Below are positions 1 through 12,386 of a stretch of DNA of 64,000 bases, piece by piece. A program made the translations under genes and the position numbers. Location: positions 2,493,501-2,557,500 of the forward strand of contig JAWNZC010000025.1 of NCBI GenBank assembly GCA_035771165.1, written 5' to 3'. This DNA comes from Paragorgia papillata (taxonomy: Eukaryota; Cnidaria; Anthozoa; Scleralcyonacea; Coralliidae). The first letter of the stretch is position 1. Every line of letters starts with the position of its first letter. The notes below the pieces were generated by a model, which saw only the letters and a list, made by a program, of their open reading frames with translations, had not been told where the DNA came from and searched no databases.

Positions 1-202
1 TATTTTACTCTGGCTAATGCCAGATTATTTTATTCTGTCTAACGCCAGAGTATTTTATTCTGTTTAACGCCAGAGTATTTTACTCTGTCTAACGCCAGAG
101 TATTTTACTCTGTCTAACGCCAGAGTATTTTACTCTGTCTAACGCCAGACTATTTTACTCTGTCCAACGCCAGACTATTTTAGCTACTCTGTCTAACACC
201 AG
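1..202. repeat. 25-bp satellite, left block
   Basis: About eight head-to-tail copies of a 25-bp unit built on TATTTTACTCTGTCTAACGC followed by CAGAG. Successive units start at 1, 26, 51 and so on. Copies differ mainly at two positions (ACTCTG or ATTCTG; CAGAG or CAGAC). The array continues at 1419, so this is one satellite split by an insertion. It runs off the left edge of the window. Confidence 0.95.
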
Positions 203-1418
203 CCCAGCTAACACACAACGTTGTCACAACGTTGCTAGAATGTTGTAGTTTGGTTAGGTCCGGCCTAACCTTTAGATAACCTTTTCACAACCTTTGGTGA
301 ATAATTGGCAATATCGTAACGTTTCAGCGACGTTGTGGCAACGTTGAAATACAACGTTATATTGCGACATTGTCACAACGTTGTGGCAACGTTAAACCAA
401 CGTAGCAATACAACGTTATATCATGACGTTCGTGCAACGTTATGGCAACATTCTACCGACATTGTAATACAACGTTATATCACGACGTTCGTGAAACGTT
501 GTGGCAACGTTCTACCGACATTGTAATACAACATTATATCCTGACGTTCGTACAACGTTGTGGAAACGTTCTACCAATGTAGCAATACAACGTTATATTC
601 TGATGTTTGTTTAACGTTGTGGCAACGTGTAGTTTTAACATCGATGGGAATGACGTAATCGTATTCAGACTTATCAAAACAACGTGGTGGCAACAACACA
701 GCGATATAGCAATGCTGTGTTACTCACTCTCACCATGTTACGTTCGATTTCGCATAAACGATTGAGTAGGATAAGTTTTTAACTCTACGATATCTGAACT
801 TCGCAATAATACGGTATTTTATTAATCTTTTGAATAATTAACAATTAATTAGCTCCTTGTGCTGATCACTGTTCGTATATGAAGTATATCTATTTTCGTT
901 TATTGATTGCTCTTCAGTTCTTGTTTCGTGTGTGTTTGGAGTGCAAGGTTGGTTTGATATAAGTGCTGTATTTCTTGTATTTTGCTAATATGTTTTCTTC
1001 CTTCACGATCGAGTCGTGAACGAACAGGCAAAATCAATAATAGTAATGGCATGTTCAGTTGTTAAAGGTTAATGACTAAAACTAAGCAAATTCATTAATC
1101 ATACAATTAGGTATTTATGCTACATGTAATAAAATAATATAAAATTGAAAACACTCTTAATTAAGAACGCAAATTCAATCAATATAAAAGCATTTGTGTA
1201 AACGTTGTCGAAAGGTCACTGTTTAACGTTGTCAGAACGTTGCTGATAAAACGTTGTCAGAACGTTGTCAAAACGTCGCTGTTTCGTAATTTATAACGTT
1301 GTCTCAACGTTGCCTGCTGTCTACAAATTTTCGTTGCCACAACGTTAACACGCAACGTTGTCATAACGAAAGTCTAACGTTGTTACAACGTTGTCACAAC
1401 GTAAATTTGTTAGCTGGG
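203..1418. mobile_element. Terminal-inverted-repeat element inserted in the satellite
   Basis: The segment starts CCCAGCTAACA and ends with the reverse complement TGTTAGCTGGG. Next to the termini both ends are rich in ACAACGTTGT-type palindromes. The satellite resumes exactly outside it: the left flank ends CCAG and the right flank begins AGAGTATTTT. Removing the element and one AG restores an intact satellite unit, which implies a 2-bp duplication. No transposase-like open frame is visible, so it is non-autonomous. The superfamily is not recognised. Confidence 0.8.
340..646. repeat. 59-bp minisatellite inside the TIR element
   Basis: About five copies of a 59-bp unit beginning CAACGTTATATC, with starts at 352, 411, 470, 529 and 588. 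Each copy holds several AACGTT palindromes. The array lies wholly inside the element at 203-1418, and no copy is seen outside it. Confidence 0.9.
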
Positions 1419-2548
1419 AGAGTATTTTACTCTGTCTAACGCCAGACTATTTTACTCTGTCTAACGCCAGAGTATTTTATTCTGTCTAACGCCAGAGTAT
1501 TTTACTCTGTCTAACGCCAGAGTATTTTATTCTGTCTAACGCCAGAGTATTTTATTCTGTCTAACGCCAGAGTATTTTATTCTGTCTAACGCCAGACTGT
1601 TTTATTCTGTCTAACGCCAGACTGTTTTATTCTGTCTAACGCCAGACTATTTTACTCTGTCTAACACCAGACTATTTTACTCTGTCTAACACCAGACTAT
1701 TTTACTCTGTCTAACGCCAGAGTATTTTATTCTGTCTAACGCCAGACTGTTTTATTCTGTCTAACGCCAGAGTATTTTATTCTGTCTAACGCCAGACTGT
1801 TTTATTCTGTCTAACGCCAGAGTATTTTATTCTGTCTAACGCCAGAGTATTTTATTCTGTCTAACGCCAGAGTATTTTATTCTGTCTATAACGCCAGACT
1901 GTTTTATTCTGTCTAACGCCCGAGTATTTTATTCTGTCTAACGCCAGATTATTTTACTCTGTCTAACGCCAGACTGTTTTACTCTGTCTAACGCCAGATT
2001 ATTTTATTCTGTCTAACGCCAGACTATTTTATTCTGTCTAACGCCAGAGTATTTTACTCTGTCTAACGCCAGAGTATTTTACTCTGTCTAACGCCAGATT
2101 ATTTTATTCTGTCTAACGCCAGAGTATTTTACTCTGTCCAACGCCAGAGTATTTTACTCTGTCCAACGCCAGAGTATTTTACTCTGTCCAACGCCAGACT
2201 ATTTTACTCTGTCTAACACCAGAGTATTTTACTCTGTCTAACGCCAGATTATTTTACTCTGTCTAACGCCAGAGTATTTTACTCTGTCTAACGCCAGAGT
2301 ATTTTACTCTGTTTAACGCCAGAGTATTTTACTCTGTCTAACGCCAGAGTATTTTATTCTGTCTAACGCCAGGCTATTTTACTCTGTCTAACACCAGACT
2401 ATTTTACTCTGTCTAACGCCAGACTGTTTTACTCTGTCTAACGCCAGACTATTTTACTCTGGCTAACGCCAGACTATTTTACTCTGTCTAACGCCAGACT
2501 ATTTTACTCTGTCTAACGCCAGACTATTTTACTCTGGCTAACGCCAAC
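1419..2548. repeat. 25-bp satellite, right block
   Basis: About 45 copies of the same 25-bp unit as at 1-202. A few copies have indels, for example around 1888. The last unit grades into CGATATTACTCGTC followed by AAGGGG. That resembles the single-copy context of this motif at 6085, 22750, 41390 and 45230. Confidence 0.95.
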
Positions 2549-3815
2549 CGACGATATTACTCGTCAAGGGGAAAGTTCTCGGGCGCCAAGGGGTTATTAT
2601 CCTTTCTCGGCGGTGGATATTCCCTATGAATAGTAAAATCGTAGCCAGAGTAAAATACATAAGAAGAGTTAGAAAGAATTAAGGTTTCTCATAGCCGATT
2701 TCCCTTTGTTTTCGCAAACTGTTCGAAATCAGCCAAAATCGGATATGATGGAGCAAAAAGGTTTCAAGAATTAGACCTCCGGTTTCCGATCTGACTCAGT
2801 TAGACAGCCCAGACACGAATAACACGACGACACCGATTACCCTCTTCCCAAAAAATAGAAACAAAAAAATTTCCCAAAATTCTCTATAGCTCTTATTTCT
2901 AGTATGCAGATCACCCTCTTCCCAAAAACTAGCTATAAAACTTCCAATAAGCATCATTACTACAAGACGTAACGGACCGACAGAATGGCCAAGTTGTCAT
3001 GACAACCAGCAGGTATGTGGGCGAACGCTTAAATTGAGGAGGTTGTCCTCATCATCGGCAAACAGGTGTAAACAGTGCATGAACCCAAGATGCGATAAAA
3101 ATAAGAAAGTTTATTCATTATCCTATATATAGTGTAATTTAAGCATCTTCAGTCAATGTATTGTTTTCAAGGGTATTTTTCTATATCTACAACGAATATA
3201 AAAGTTGCAGTTCTCGCGATTAGCATGTCAAGCATGGCCATGGGCGTCAATTTGTAATCATTTCGTTGTAATTATAACAGAAAGACGTACACGTAGCTAT
3301 AAAAAGGTTCCTGTGACACTTTTCGACACCCACGCATCATTAACATTGATTACAGTTGTCCTTTGAATGTTATACATACATATATATATATATATCAGTA
3401 CCATTACCTACCGGATAAGTTATCCCGATGTTTTGACACAGTCCTGCATGTAGTTGGGTCTCTGACGATAAGTCTTGCCTGTCACCGTTTCATCAAAGCT
3501 TGGACACTGTCACTTGGTAAATAAATAAAGAAAAATTATTAGGAATTGTGTACTATGTGTAATGATCTAATAAATAATTTTAAAAAATTGTGTACTAAAA
3601 CACAATTAATTTTTGGGCTACACTAAATTTTAATACAAATTTTTTTATTAAAAAAATAAGTGTGATTATAGGGAGAATTTCAATTAAAATATTTTAATAA
3701 AAATGAAACTGGCGATTGCAATTTCAAAATTTCTCTCATGTAATGGCCTCAAAAATTTCAACCTCGGGTGAAATTAAAAATATGATCTCATAGTTATACT
3801 ATCGCGGTAATATAA
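2549..3815. other. No gene seen
   Basis: Mostly AT-rich sequence with an (AT)n tract near 3385 and a few A/T homopolymers. I see no coding signal, RNA gene or clear transposon ends. Confidence 0.6.
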
Positions 3816-4223
3816 GGCCCCGTTCACACTATACCGGATAGGTCTTCGTGCCGGCACAAAAAATACCCGGTATAGCGTGAACAGACTCGATCGGCACGAT
3901 ATTGTGCCGAAGTAAGGTCCCGTTCAGTCGTTCACACTATACCGAATAGCTTTTGTGCCGGCACGAAAACATGACGATACAACCAATCACCACGCTCTAT
4001 TCTATTAATTTACTTCCGGAACGATTTCGAATTCCGCTCACTGGAGCTGGAACGGCACAAAAAGCTATCCGATACAAGATGTACCTCTTTCGAGATCGGA
4101 GCGGCGCAGCGGCGTTCCGACACAGAAATTGTGCCGGAACAGGCGTTTTGTGTGTGAACAGAAGGCCTATCCGGTATGGTTTTCGTGCCGGCACAAAAGC
4201 TATCCGGTATATTGTGAACGGCC
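3816..4223. mobile_element. MITE with ~25-bp inverted ends, TAA flanks
   Basis: The left end reads GGCCCCGTTCACACTATACC and the right end reads GGTATATTGTGAACGGCC. Both are followed inward by GTGCCGGCACAAAA blocks that repeat inside the element in both orientations. TAA flanks both sides (left ...ATAA, right TAAGTG). That is the 3-bp target duplication typical of PIF/Harbinger elements, so the assignment is an inference from TSD length. Small open frames here are by-products of the repeats. Confidence 0.75.
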
Positions 4224-5266
4224 TAAGTGTTCGCAATTCATTTGTTCTGTCTGACTAATTTATTTGATAAAGCTTTGAATTTGATTGGGGTTTCATACTT
4301 CCCATTGGTTGTTCAGAAACCAGAAACCAGTAACCAGTCAAATTCAAAGCAGTAAGTTTTCAACAAATTTAATCAAATTAATTGATCGGGAGGAATTTAA
4401 TTGCAACAATATTTTAAGAACACTTCTATTGCTACGACAGTAAATTATTCCGACGACGCGCGTTTTTATTTCCGATTCTATTTTAAATCCGACCTGAAAT
4501 TACTCACGTGGAGCTTTTTTAGCTCCGCCAAGCTTCCAACTAAGCTTGGGCAGTTTTGTTTAAAATAAAAACCGCCAAACCGTCCGACTCTAAACCGGTT
4601 AAACCAGTTTTTCAAAATTTCAGAAACTAACGCAATTCCAGTATTGAACAAATTGTAGGAACGCAATTTCATATTTTTAATAGCGCTGGACGTCATAATT
4701 TGGCTGTATAATTATAAATGACTGCATAAATGACGGCAAAATATTGAACAAAAAACGAACGTTCAGCGAAAACGTTTGCTAACTTTAATTTTATTTTGCT
4801 TTTCTCATCTTTAATAGTAACAATTTTAAGAACTAAACAAAATTATACATTGTAACAAATAATGATGACGGTTTTCCGGTTTTTCTAAAAGCTAAACCGA
4901 AAAAAACCGGTTTAATAATAAAACCAAAAAACCGCCCAACCTTTTTTAAAGGCCCGCCCTCGAGCTCTAGAAGTTTACAGAACATTCTAGTCGATTCAAG
5001 TGTTTATTTAGTAAAATAATTTATGCATAACAGGTGTATTTTTAAAAATGGGTCAGTTTCATTAAAATTAAATCCTAGAACACCATGGTTGATAATGATT
5101 CACCTAAATGTGACCAAACTATTAATTTCGGAGAAATGATTATAATTTTCGAACATCACACTTATGCATGGAGATAGATATAATCGTATTGATCGAGCTA
5201 AATTTAAAATAGTGAAATGAAAGTAGCGTGCTGCGTAGGCAGTGTTGAAACAACAATCGAAATATA
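4224..5266. other. No gene seen
   Basis: AT-rich DNA with several imperfect copies of short AACCGGTT/AAACCGGTTT-like motifs at 4590-4930. No exon, RNA gene or element boundary could be supported. Confidence 0.5.
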
Positions 5267-5553
5267 GTAACTTAGGTTAGATATACTGCCGAAACAGAGA
5301 ACGTAGGAATCTAACGTTTCGAGCGAAGGCCCTTCGTCAGAGAGAAACGTTTCTCTCTGACGAAGGGCCTTCGCTTGAAACGTTAGATTCCTACGTTCTC
5401 TGTTTCGGCAGTATATCTAACCTAAGGCCTGTTCCAAACGCCGCTCTTCTTATGTGCCGAACCTAATGATAATGACCTAAATCCTTTGTTTATGCTGATT
5501 TGCATTAGGTTCGGCGCATGAGAAGAGCGGCGTTTGGAACGGGCCTAAGTTAC
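5267..5553. mobile_element. Long palindromic element carrying a nested MITE
   Basis: Two ~75-bp arms form a near-perfect hairpin. The left arm begins GTAACTTAGGTTAGATATAC. The arms meet at 5335-5350 around TCTCTCTGACG. The right arm is interrupted after CTAACC by a second hairpin (5426-5545) flanked by TAA. Beyond that lies GTTAC, which finishes the outer arm. Its GACGAAGGGCCTTCG...GAAACGTT core recurs at 39635-39720. Confidence 0.85.
5426..5545. mobile_element. Short MITE nested in the palindrome
   Basis: The ends GGCCTGTTCCAAACGCC and GGCGTTTGGAACGGGCC are inverted repeats, continuing inward as GCTCTTCT/AGAAGAGC. TAA flanks both sides (5423-5425 and 5546-5548). The 120-bp body has no coding capacity. 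The 3-bp TAA duplication suggests a Harbinger-like mobiliser. Confidence 0.85.
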
Positions 5554-8388
5554 TAAATTTAAAATACAACAGTAATTCTTGTACTTAAATAAGGAGTGTA
5601 AACAATGACTTACGCACGCAAAGGGCTCTTGAAGCCCTACCGCCTCAGCGCCTCCAAGCGTTTATATATAGCGCTCCGTGTATTGATTAAAAATATGTAA
5701 ACCTAGATACCGTTAGAGAGCTTAATCCTTATATAACTAGGTCATAACACTGTGTTAAACGGTTGGGTTTTTTGTAACATTCGTTTGATTAAGAAGAAAT
5801 TCGGCTTTCTTAAACTTAGCACTCCAGTTCAATAAACTAAAGCCTTGTGTTGCACGCAAGTTTTGAGTTTTCATTTGGAGACCATCTGTTCTCAAATATC
5901 ATCTGAGTCAGTCTTTTACCCCTAGGCTGCGTACCCCCAGTCTGCCGTGTAACGCCTGCCACGCAATTGCTACGCAGGCTATATTTTAATCCTTTCCCGT
6001 CCATAGGGGTCTTATAGGCTTTCATGTATGTCTCTCGTTGCCTTAATGTCTTCATTGCCTATGTTTTCACTGCCTAAATCACTAACGCCAGACGATTTTA
6101 CTCGTCAGTCGTCAGAGGGAGAAATTCTGCTAGTGAAAGAGTTAAAATTAACGCGCAAAGTAAGCGGCTTTATGAGCTTTAGTCACTTTAATCACAAGGA
6201 GTAAGTGTATCTTTGTTATAACGTTTGAAGGTCTGTAGTTGGGATATTAAAGTGCCTATATGCAACGAAATTTTCAAGTTGGAGAAAATAACATTAAAGT
6301 AAAGTGTGAGATTACTTCTTTCGATTGTGAAAGCTTCAGGGCGAATAATTAAAGGGAAGTATGTTTGTTTAGCGTTTGAAAAACGGGTTTTTTTAGGTCT
6401 TATATCGTAGAGTCAAAACTTATTTGAGTTTTCAAAGCCAGCATTTAAGGCAGGGGTATATGGAGGCTGAGGGGGAGGAGACAAAGGAGCACTTTTCAGG
6501 TAGGTGGACCTGTCAGTGGGGGTGTTATTTTTTACTTTTAGTGAATTATTACAAATATAATACAAAAAAATAAAATTTGGCTTGCAACTGAAGAATGAAA
6601 CAAAAAAAATGAAAATAGATTATTTCATCAGTTGGATTGATGAGGCATCGAACTTCTTGGCCTTTGTAGCCCCTCTCTCACACACACACAACACAGTACA
6701 CACACAAATGACATCAGATATGGGTTCTAGTCTCTTCCCATGTGCACCTGCTTCAGAGAACAACTATAGTTGGTTGTGCATTACTGTACTATTCAAAGTC
6801 AATTTGAATATGGAAATTATGCCCTAGGGAATTCATTAATATATATATGTGGATGACCATTCTCTCTGCTGGCACTTGCGAGAAGTCCACGGATGAACAC
6901 ATTTTGGGAGATGATCCCACCCACCCCATGACCCATATCCAAGCCGAGTCGAATCTGCAGTCACTCCTTCACTCTCCAGTTAGGGTTCATCCCGGCCAGA
7001 GATGCTGTCCATATCTCATTAATGACAATACATTGGGCAGGATATTACACTATTTCTGTAGCCGCTACTGAAGCATGAGGAAAGTCTGGCGATAAAAGTC
7101 ACCAGTTCTTGATGTATATTCTAGTTCTGTTGGATAAACATCCATTGTATTATGATTAAATGCCATTTAAAGCTAAATTATACTATTTTTGTACAGTTTT
7201 CAACAAAAAATTTTCTCAGGCTTCCGTAGCAGCTACAGAAATACAGTAATACGCAACGAAATACAGAAGAAGAAGTGGGAAGGTATTTCCATTTTGACTG
7301 TAAAGAACTAAAGAAGTATCTAAATTTGAAGATTTTAACATGATTTTTTCCCCTCTTGTGAGAAAGAAGTGTTTTGTGCCAGGACTAGGTCTTAGGCTAT
7401 GCCTGCCAGGAAGATGGACGATTGGACGGATGGCATGATAGACTTTCAAGTCTATTCCAGACCTTTCAAAATTGCGGGGGCATATAAACTGTGTTCTTGT
7501 TCATGACTTCAAACCACCTTTTATAATATAAAAATAAATTATACTATCTAACCTACTAACAAACAGGTTCAGCGTCATTACAAAACCTTTTTGAATAGGA
7601 AAATTTATTCTGCTTCATGCTATTTTATTGAAAAATAGTACAAAATACTTGGCAAAACATTCTACTTGACTAGTTGACTATTCGTTATTTGTACGCCTTG
7701 TCGCCTTTTGCAGTTCACTTACCACGTAAAAGATACTAGACACATCATTTTCGATCATATATGCTGCTGTTGAAATACTAAAAGATCACTACATTATCAT
7801 AAATCCAGGATAAAACACATTTCAAAATGAGGAAATCACCAGAACTCTCGCTGTCAAGAAAGAGTAGCCATATTTGAAATTCTAGACGCGGGAAAATTTT
7901 AAATTATGTAAACTCATTCCCAGGCCCCACGAGCGCTTGGCGGACGAGCCTGCAATATCATACGCCCGATTTTCGGTTATAAATCCATGTCCTATTTACA
8001 CGAATTTTTATCCTTAGGTTAGGTTGTGTGTTGGGGTAAGGCTTTCATGAAGTACCTGGGTTATGTAGGACATGGAATTATTACCCGATTTTCTTTGTTT
8101 CTCGGAAAATTGCCAGATCACGAACGAAGAAAAATCAGGCGCCTGCGCGTAGACCAAAACGATCGCAAGCTGCTCTGAAAATGGGTTGAACTTGAATAAA
8201 ATTAACCGTTACATTCTAAACCTTACTCTGGGCCTCCATGCAGATGCTAAATGTTTTGCGCCTCATGATCGAGTCGATCGACCAACCCATTAGAAAAGAG
8301 CGGGAAACTATATTGTTATCCTGTATTAAATTCGACGAGACTGCCACACACATTTCTTGCAAATTTTAAGAAAGCTACTGAAACTTTA
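5554..8388. other. No gene seen
   Basis: Unassigned DNA. Around 6085 is a single unit related to the 25-bp satellite (AACGCCAGACGATTTTACTC). A short CA-rich run lies near 6680. The open frames here are short and unlike any family I recognise. A gene made of very small exons could be missed. Confidence 0.45.
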
Positions 8389-8811
8389 AAGTGCCTATGA
8401 AACGGAAATTAAGTTTGTCTTATTTGAAAGAACACTTTAAATGATAGAGTAACATCTTTTGAAGTTTTTCGTTTCCTTGCTTCGTTCTTGAGATATTTCA
8501 GTTTGTTTGACGTAAATGCCGCATGTTGCGACGTCACACGTGCATAATGAGTTATCGAAAAACGTTTGAAAAGTGTTCTGGGCGAAACACACGCACATGC
8601 TTCCCTCGAATTATTTTGGTTTGATAATAGCAAAGATATAACTTTTTTCAACATTATGCACATGTGACATTAAAATGTTTAATTTGCATATCAAACAAAC
8701 TGAAATATCTCAAGAACGAAGCAAGGAAACGAAAAACTTCAAAAGATGTTACTCTACCATTTTAAGTGTTCTTTCAAATAAGACAAACTTAATTTTCGTT
8801 TCATAGACACT
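8389..8811. mobile_element. MITE with ~140-bp inverted arms, copy 1
   Basis: The left arm begins AAGTGCCTATGAAACGGAAA, and its reverse complement closes the element at 8811. The arms contain TCTTATTTGAAAGAACAC and CTTGAGATATTTCAGTTTG. The centre carries CACACGTGCATAATG and CACATGTGACATTAAA. A second full-length copy is at 53862-54296. No coding capacity. Confidence 0.9.
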
Positions 8812-9181
8812 GAAAAGCTGCATTATTAATTAGTATCTTTAAATATTTTGATCTGTTTAGTTGTTACCACGGCTGAATTTTCGCATTTCTAGATCTTGCA
8901 GTGAAACTAACGCATGCGCAAACGTTTGGCAGAAGTGTTGCACTGAACGGGTCAGAACGGTCATCTTGAATTGCTCATAGTGGATCGAGGAACGACGGCT
9001 CTTGCATAAGTCTACATAAGCTTGCATAAGTCTAGTGTTTAGTCGCAAACCACATGTATTTTGCACTTAATTGATCATAATTAAAAGCAAAACATCCCAG
9101 TTTTACCAAAATATGGCTGCCTGGCCAATTGCCGTTATAAAGTGGCCTTAGCGTACATGGTAAATCAACTTGTATTTATAA

Positions 9182-9187
9182 TTTATT
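9182..9187 (-). terminator. Poly(A) signal for the polyQ/PPPQ gene
   Basis: On the minus strand this reads AATAAA, about 130 bases downstream of the stop codon at 9319. It is a canonical signal at a normal distance. The cleavage site itself is inferred. Confidence 0.5.
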
Positions 9188-9318
9188 TCCAATCGATTTT
9201 CTCGCATTATTTTACTGGTGAATATTATACAACAAAAGCGGTCAAAAATATAATTCACCTTTTTATAAAAAAGTACAACGTTTCCCGCGCAATTAATTAA
9301 ACGTATAAATATATCTTA

Positions 9319-11679
9319 CTATATCATTGATGTTACTCGATACATGTGTTTGCCCTCCGGCTCGGCAGACCCAGGAGAATCTGCCGTATTTGAAAACAAT
9401 TTATTCGTCATGTCCTCTCCGAGGAAACTCGAGAGTAAGTCGAAATCCTCTTTGCTGTCTTCCTGTGGTGTCGCCACCTCCTTAGCAACGCGATCCGGGA
9501 CTTGTTTCGCAACAATATAACCCGCGTTACTGTCACGTGACATTGACTCGGATCCAGGACTCGCTTCAGAGTGTCTGTCCCATTGTGGCACCAAAACGGT
9601 CGCCATTTCGTGTTCGTATTCCAACCCCCCTGGTGGTCTTGCGGGTCCGTTTCGTGCACTGACGTCATACGTATTATTATAGTTACCGGTTTCCACCGAC
9701 TTTCGCGTCGGAATTTGCTCGTTTGTTCGTCGTCGATTATTCGGAATATTATCGACTGGGTATGGATAATTCCCAGGCTCTCCTCCACGGGTTTTACTCC
9801 TCGCGATTGTCACTTCCCCTGGTGACGAATCATCTCGAACTATTGAGTTATCTCCAGTCCACTGCCTCGACGATAACCTTCTCTCATCAGCTGATGCATC
9901 ACGAATCGGATATTTCTCGTAGTCATGGCGATTCGACTCTGACGGCTGATAACTGATGGTAGCCATGGCAACTGGTTGATCTGGTGGTACGTAATTCACG
10001 GAACGCCGTTTTGGGTGGTCAAGTGAAACCTCGCGTCTAGGGTCGTAGTTTAGCGCTTGGGGAGGTGGTCCTTGTGATCTACCACCAGAAGGTAGTGCTT
10101 GGGGAGGTGGTCCTTCGGGAGGTGGTCCTTGGGGAGGTGGTCCTTGGGGAGGTGGTCCTTGGGGAGGTGGTCCTTGTGATCTACCACCAGAAGGTAGTGC
10201 TTGGGGAGGTGGTCCTTGTGATCTACCACCAGAAGGTAGTGCTTGGGGAGGTGGTCCTTGTGATCTACCACCAGAAGGTAGTGCTTGGGGAGGTGGTGCT
10301 TGGGGAGGTGGTGCTTGGGGAGGTGGTGCTTGGGGAGGTGGTGCTTGGGGAGGTGGTGCTTGGGGAGGTGGTGCTTGGGGAGGTGGTCCTTGTGATCTAC
10401 CACCAGAAGGTAGTGCTTGGGGAGGTGGTGCTTGGGGAGGTGGAACAACAGGTGGTGGATAACTCGGTCTTGAAGTTGGGCGAGACGTATTGGGTGATTT
10501 TTCCGACGAAAGACGAAAGTCGCGTGGTAAATTAGGCGGTTGGTAATTCGGCCTTGAGTTTGGGTAGGTCGTATTGGGTGATCTTTCCGACGAAGGACGA
10601 AAGTCTCCGGGCCCTTGCGATCTACGAGTAAGCAATAGTACATTAGGAGGTGGTAAGTTAGGAGGTGGGTAATTCGGTCTCGAGACGGGCCGGGCCATTT
10701 CGGACGAGTTTTCTGGCGAAGACTGGAAATCATCGGGTCCTTGTGTTCTCAAGTTTTGGAAAATGCCCGGTGGCGGAGGACGGTAAGGGGGAAGCATCTT
10801 TGGTTCTTCTCTTAAACGGTCTGGTAAAACCTCGCGTGACGACGCCGAACGCCCCGACTCGCCCCGAGACATTCTCGACGAGCCGTACTCTTCCGGGTAA
10901 TCCGAATTCGACCTTCGAGGAGAGTTGTCGAGCAATAGCTCGGGCGAAACATGTTTGCTGCGGCTTTCCGATCGCGGTACCTGAGGCGCAGTAGTGGGGA
11001 AGTTGTTAACGGTCCTTCGACGTGGATGATCCAAAGAAACCTCTTGTCTTGGGTAACCCTCAGATTTCCTTCTTGGTGCTTCAGAATTCGCTTTCAGGAA
11101 GTCTACAGAACGCCTTTCATTCTGATTTCTTTGTAAACGGCTGTCATTCATTGCCCCAACGGGTTGACTATCTCTATGCAAACGTGAGTCGCTGGTTTGA
11201 TATTTAAGGTTGGGTACGGAATCCCGATGGCTCCCATTCCTCCTCTGCTCTGAATAAGTAGGAAGACTTGCTCGGCGACGCTCATCATTGTTTACAGAGT
11301 CGAGTGCTACCCCCTGCTTCGTATTCGTTCTGTCCAGTGATTGGAGAATCTCGCGTGAATCTGGTTCCGGAAACCGTTTTGAAGACATCAACATGGAGGC
11401 GTTTTCGTTTCCAAGAAACTCGGAAAGGGAATCAAAATCGCGATCGTTTTGCTTGTGTTGAGCCTCCTCAACTTTACCAGACTTCTTCAGTTTTTTGTCT
11501 TTTTTCCTTGGAGGCCTTACAGGATTGACGTCGGATGAAAATGTTGAGGGATTGCGTTTGGGGAAATCCAGTTCGCCGACCGGTTCGTAATTATTGTTAA
11601 ATTGAGGAATTCCTTGATCTTTACGGTACGACGTGGTTGGTTGAGAAACCGGTTGTTGTTGCTGCTGCTTCTGTTGTGG

Positions 11680-11729
<50 letters not shown>

Positions 11730-11740
11730 GCTGCTGCTTC

Positions 11741-11803
<63 letters not shown>

Positions 11804-12052
11804 CGTTTGTTTGGGAAGGTGAGTGCTGTCGAAAACTCGTCACCATACGTCAAGAAAGGTTTATCGTCTTTCTGTGCTCCAATCGAAACAGAAGTACCCT
11901 CTGGGAAATTCAGTTCGCCGACCGGTTCGTAATTATTGTTAAATTGAGGAATTCCTTGATCTTTACGGTACGACGTGGTTGGTTGAGAAACCGGTTGTTG
12001 TTGCTGCTGCTTGTGTTGTTGTTGTTGTTGTTGTTGTTGTTGCTGCTGCTTC

Positions 12053-12088
<36 letters not shown>

Positions 12089-12352
12089 CGTCGTTTGTTT
12101 GGGAAGGTGAGTGCTGTCGAAAACTCGTCACCATACGTCAAGAAAGGTTTATCGTCTTTCTGTGCTCCAATCGAAACAGAAGTACCCTCTGGGAAATTCA
12201 GTTCGCCGACCGGTTCGTAATTATTGTTAAATTGAGGAATTCCTTGATCTTTACGGTACGACGTGGTTGGTTGAGAAACCGGTTGTTGTTGCTGCTGCTT
12301 CTGTTGTTGTTGTCGTTGTTGCTGCTGCTGCTTCTGTTGTTGTTGTTGTTGT

Positions 12353-12386
<34 letters not shown>

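Noticed and set aside
1..2548. CRISPR-like array
   Set aside because: The 25-bp units are directly adjacent with no unique spacers, and the window is clearly eukaryotic. It is a satellite.
10065..10535. Plus-strand valine/glycine repeat frame and minus-strand HLPKHHLPK frame at 10050-10733
   Set aside because: Both are other-frame readings of the PPPQA coding minisatellite.
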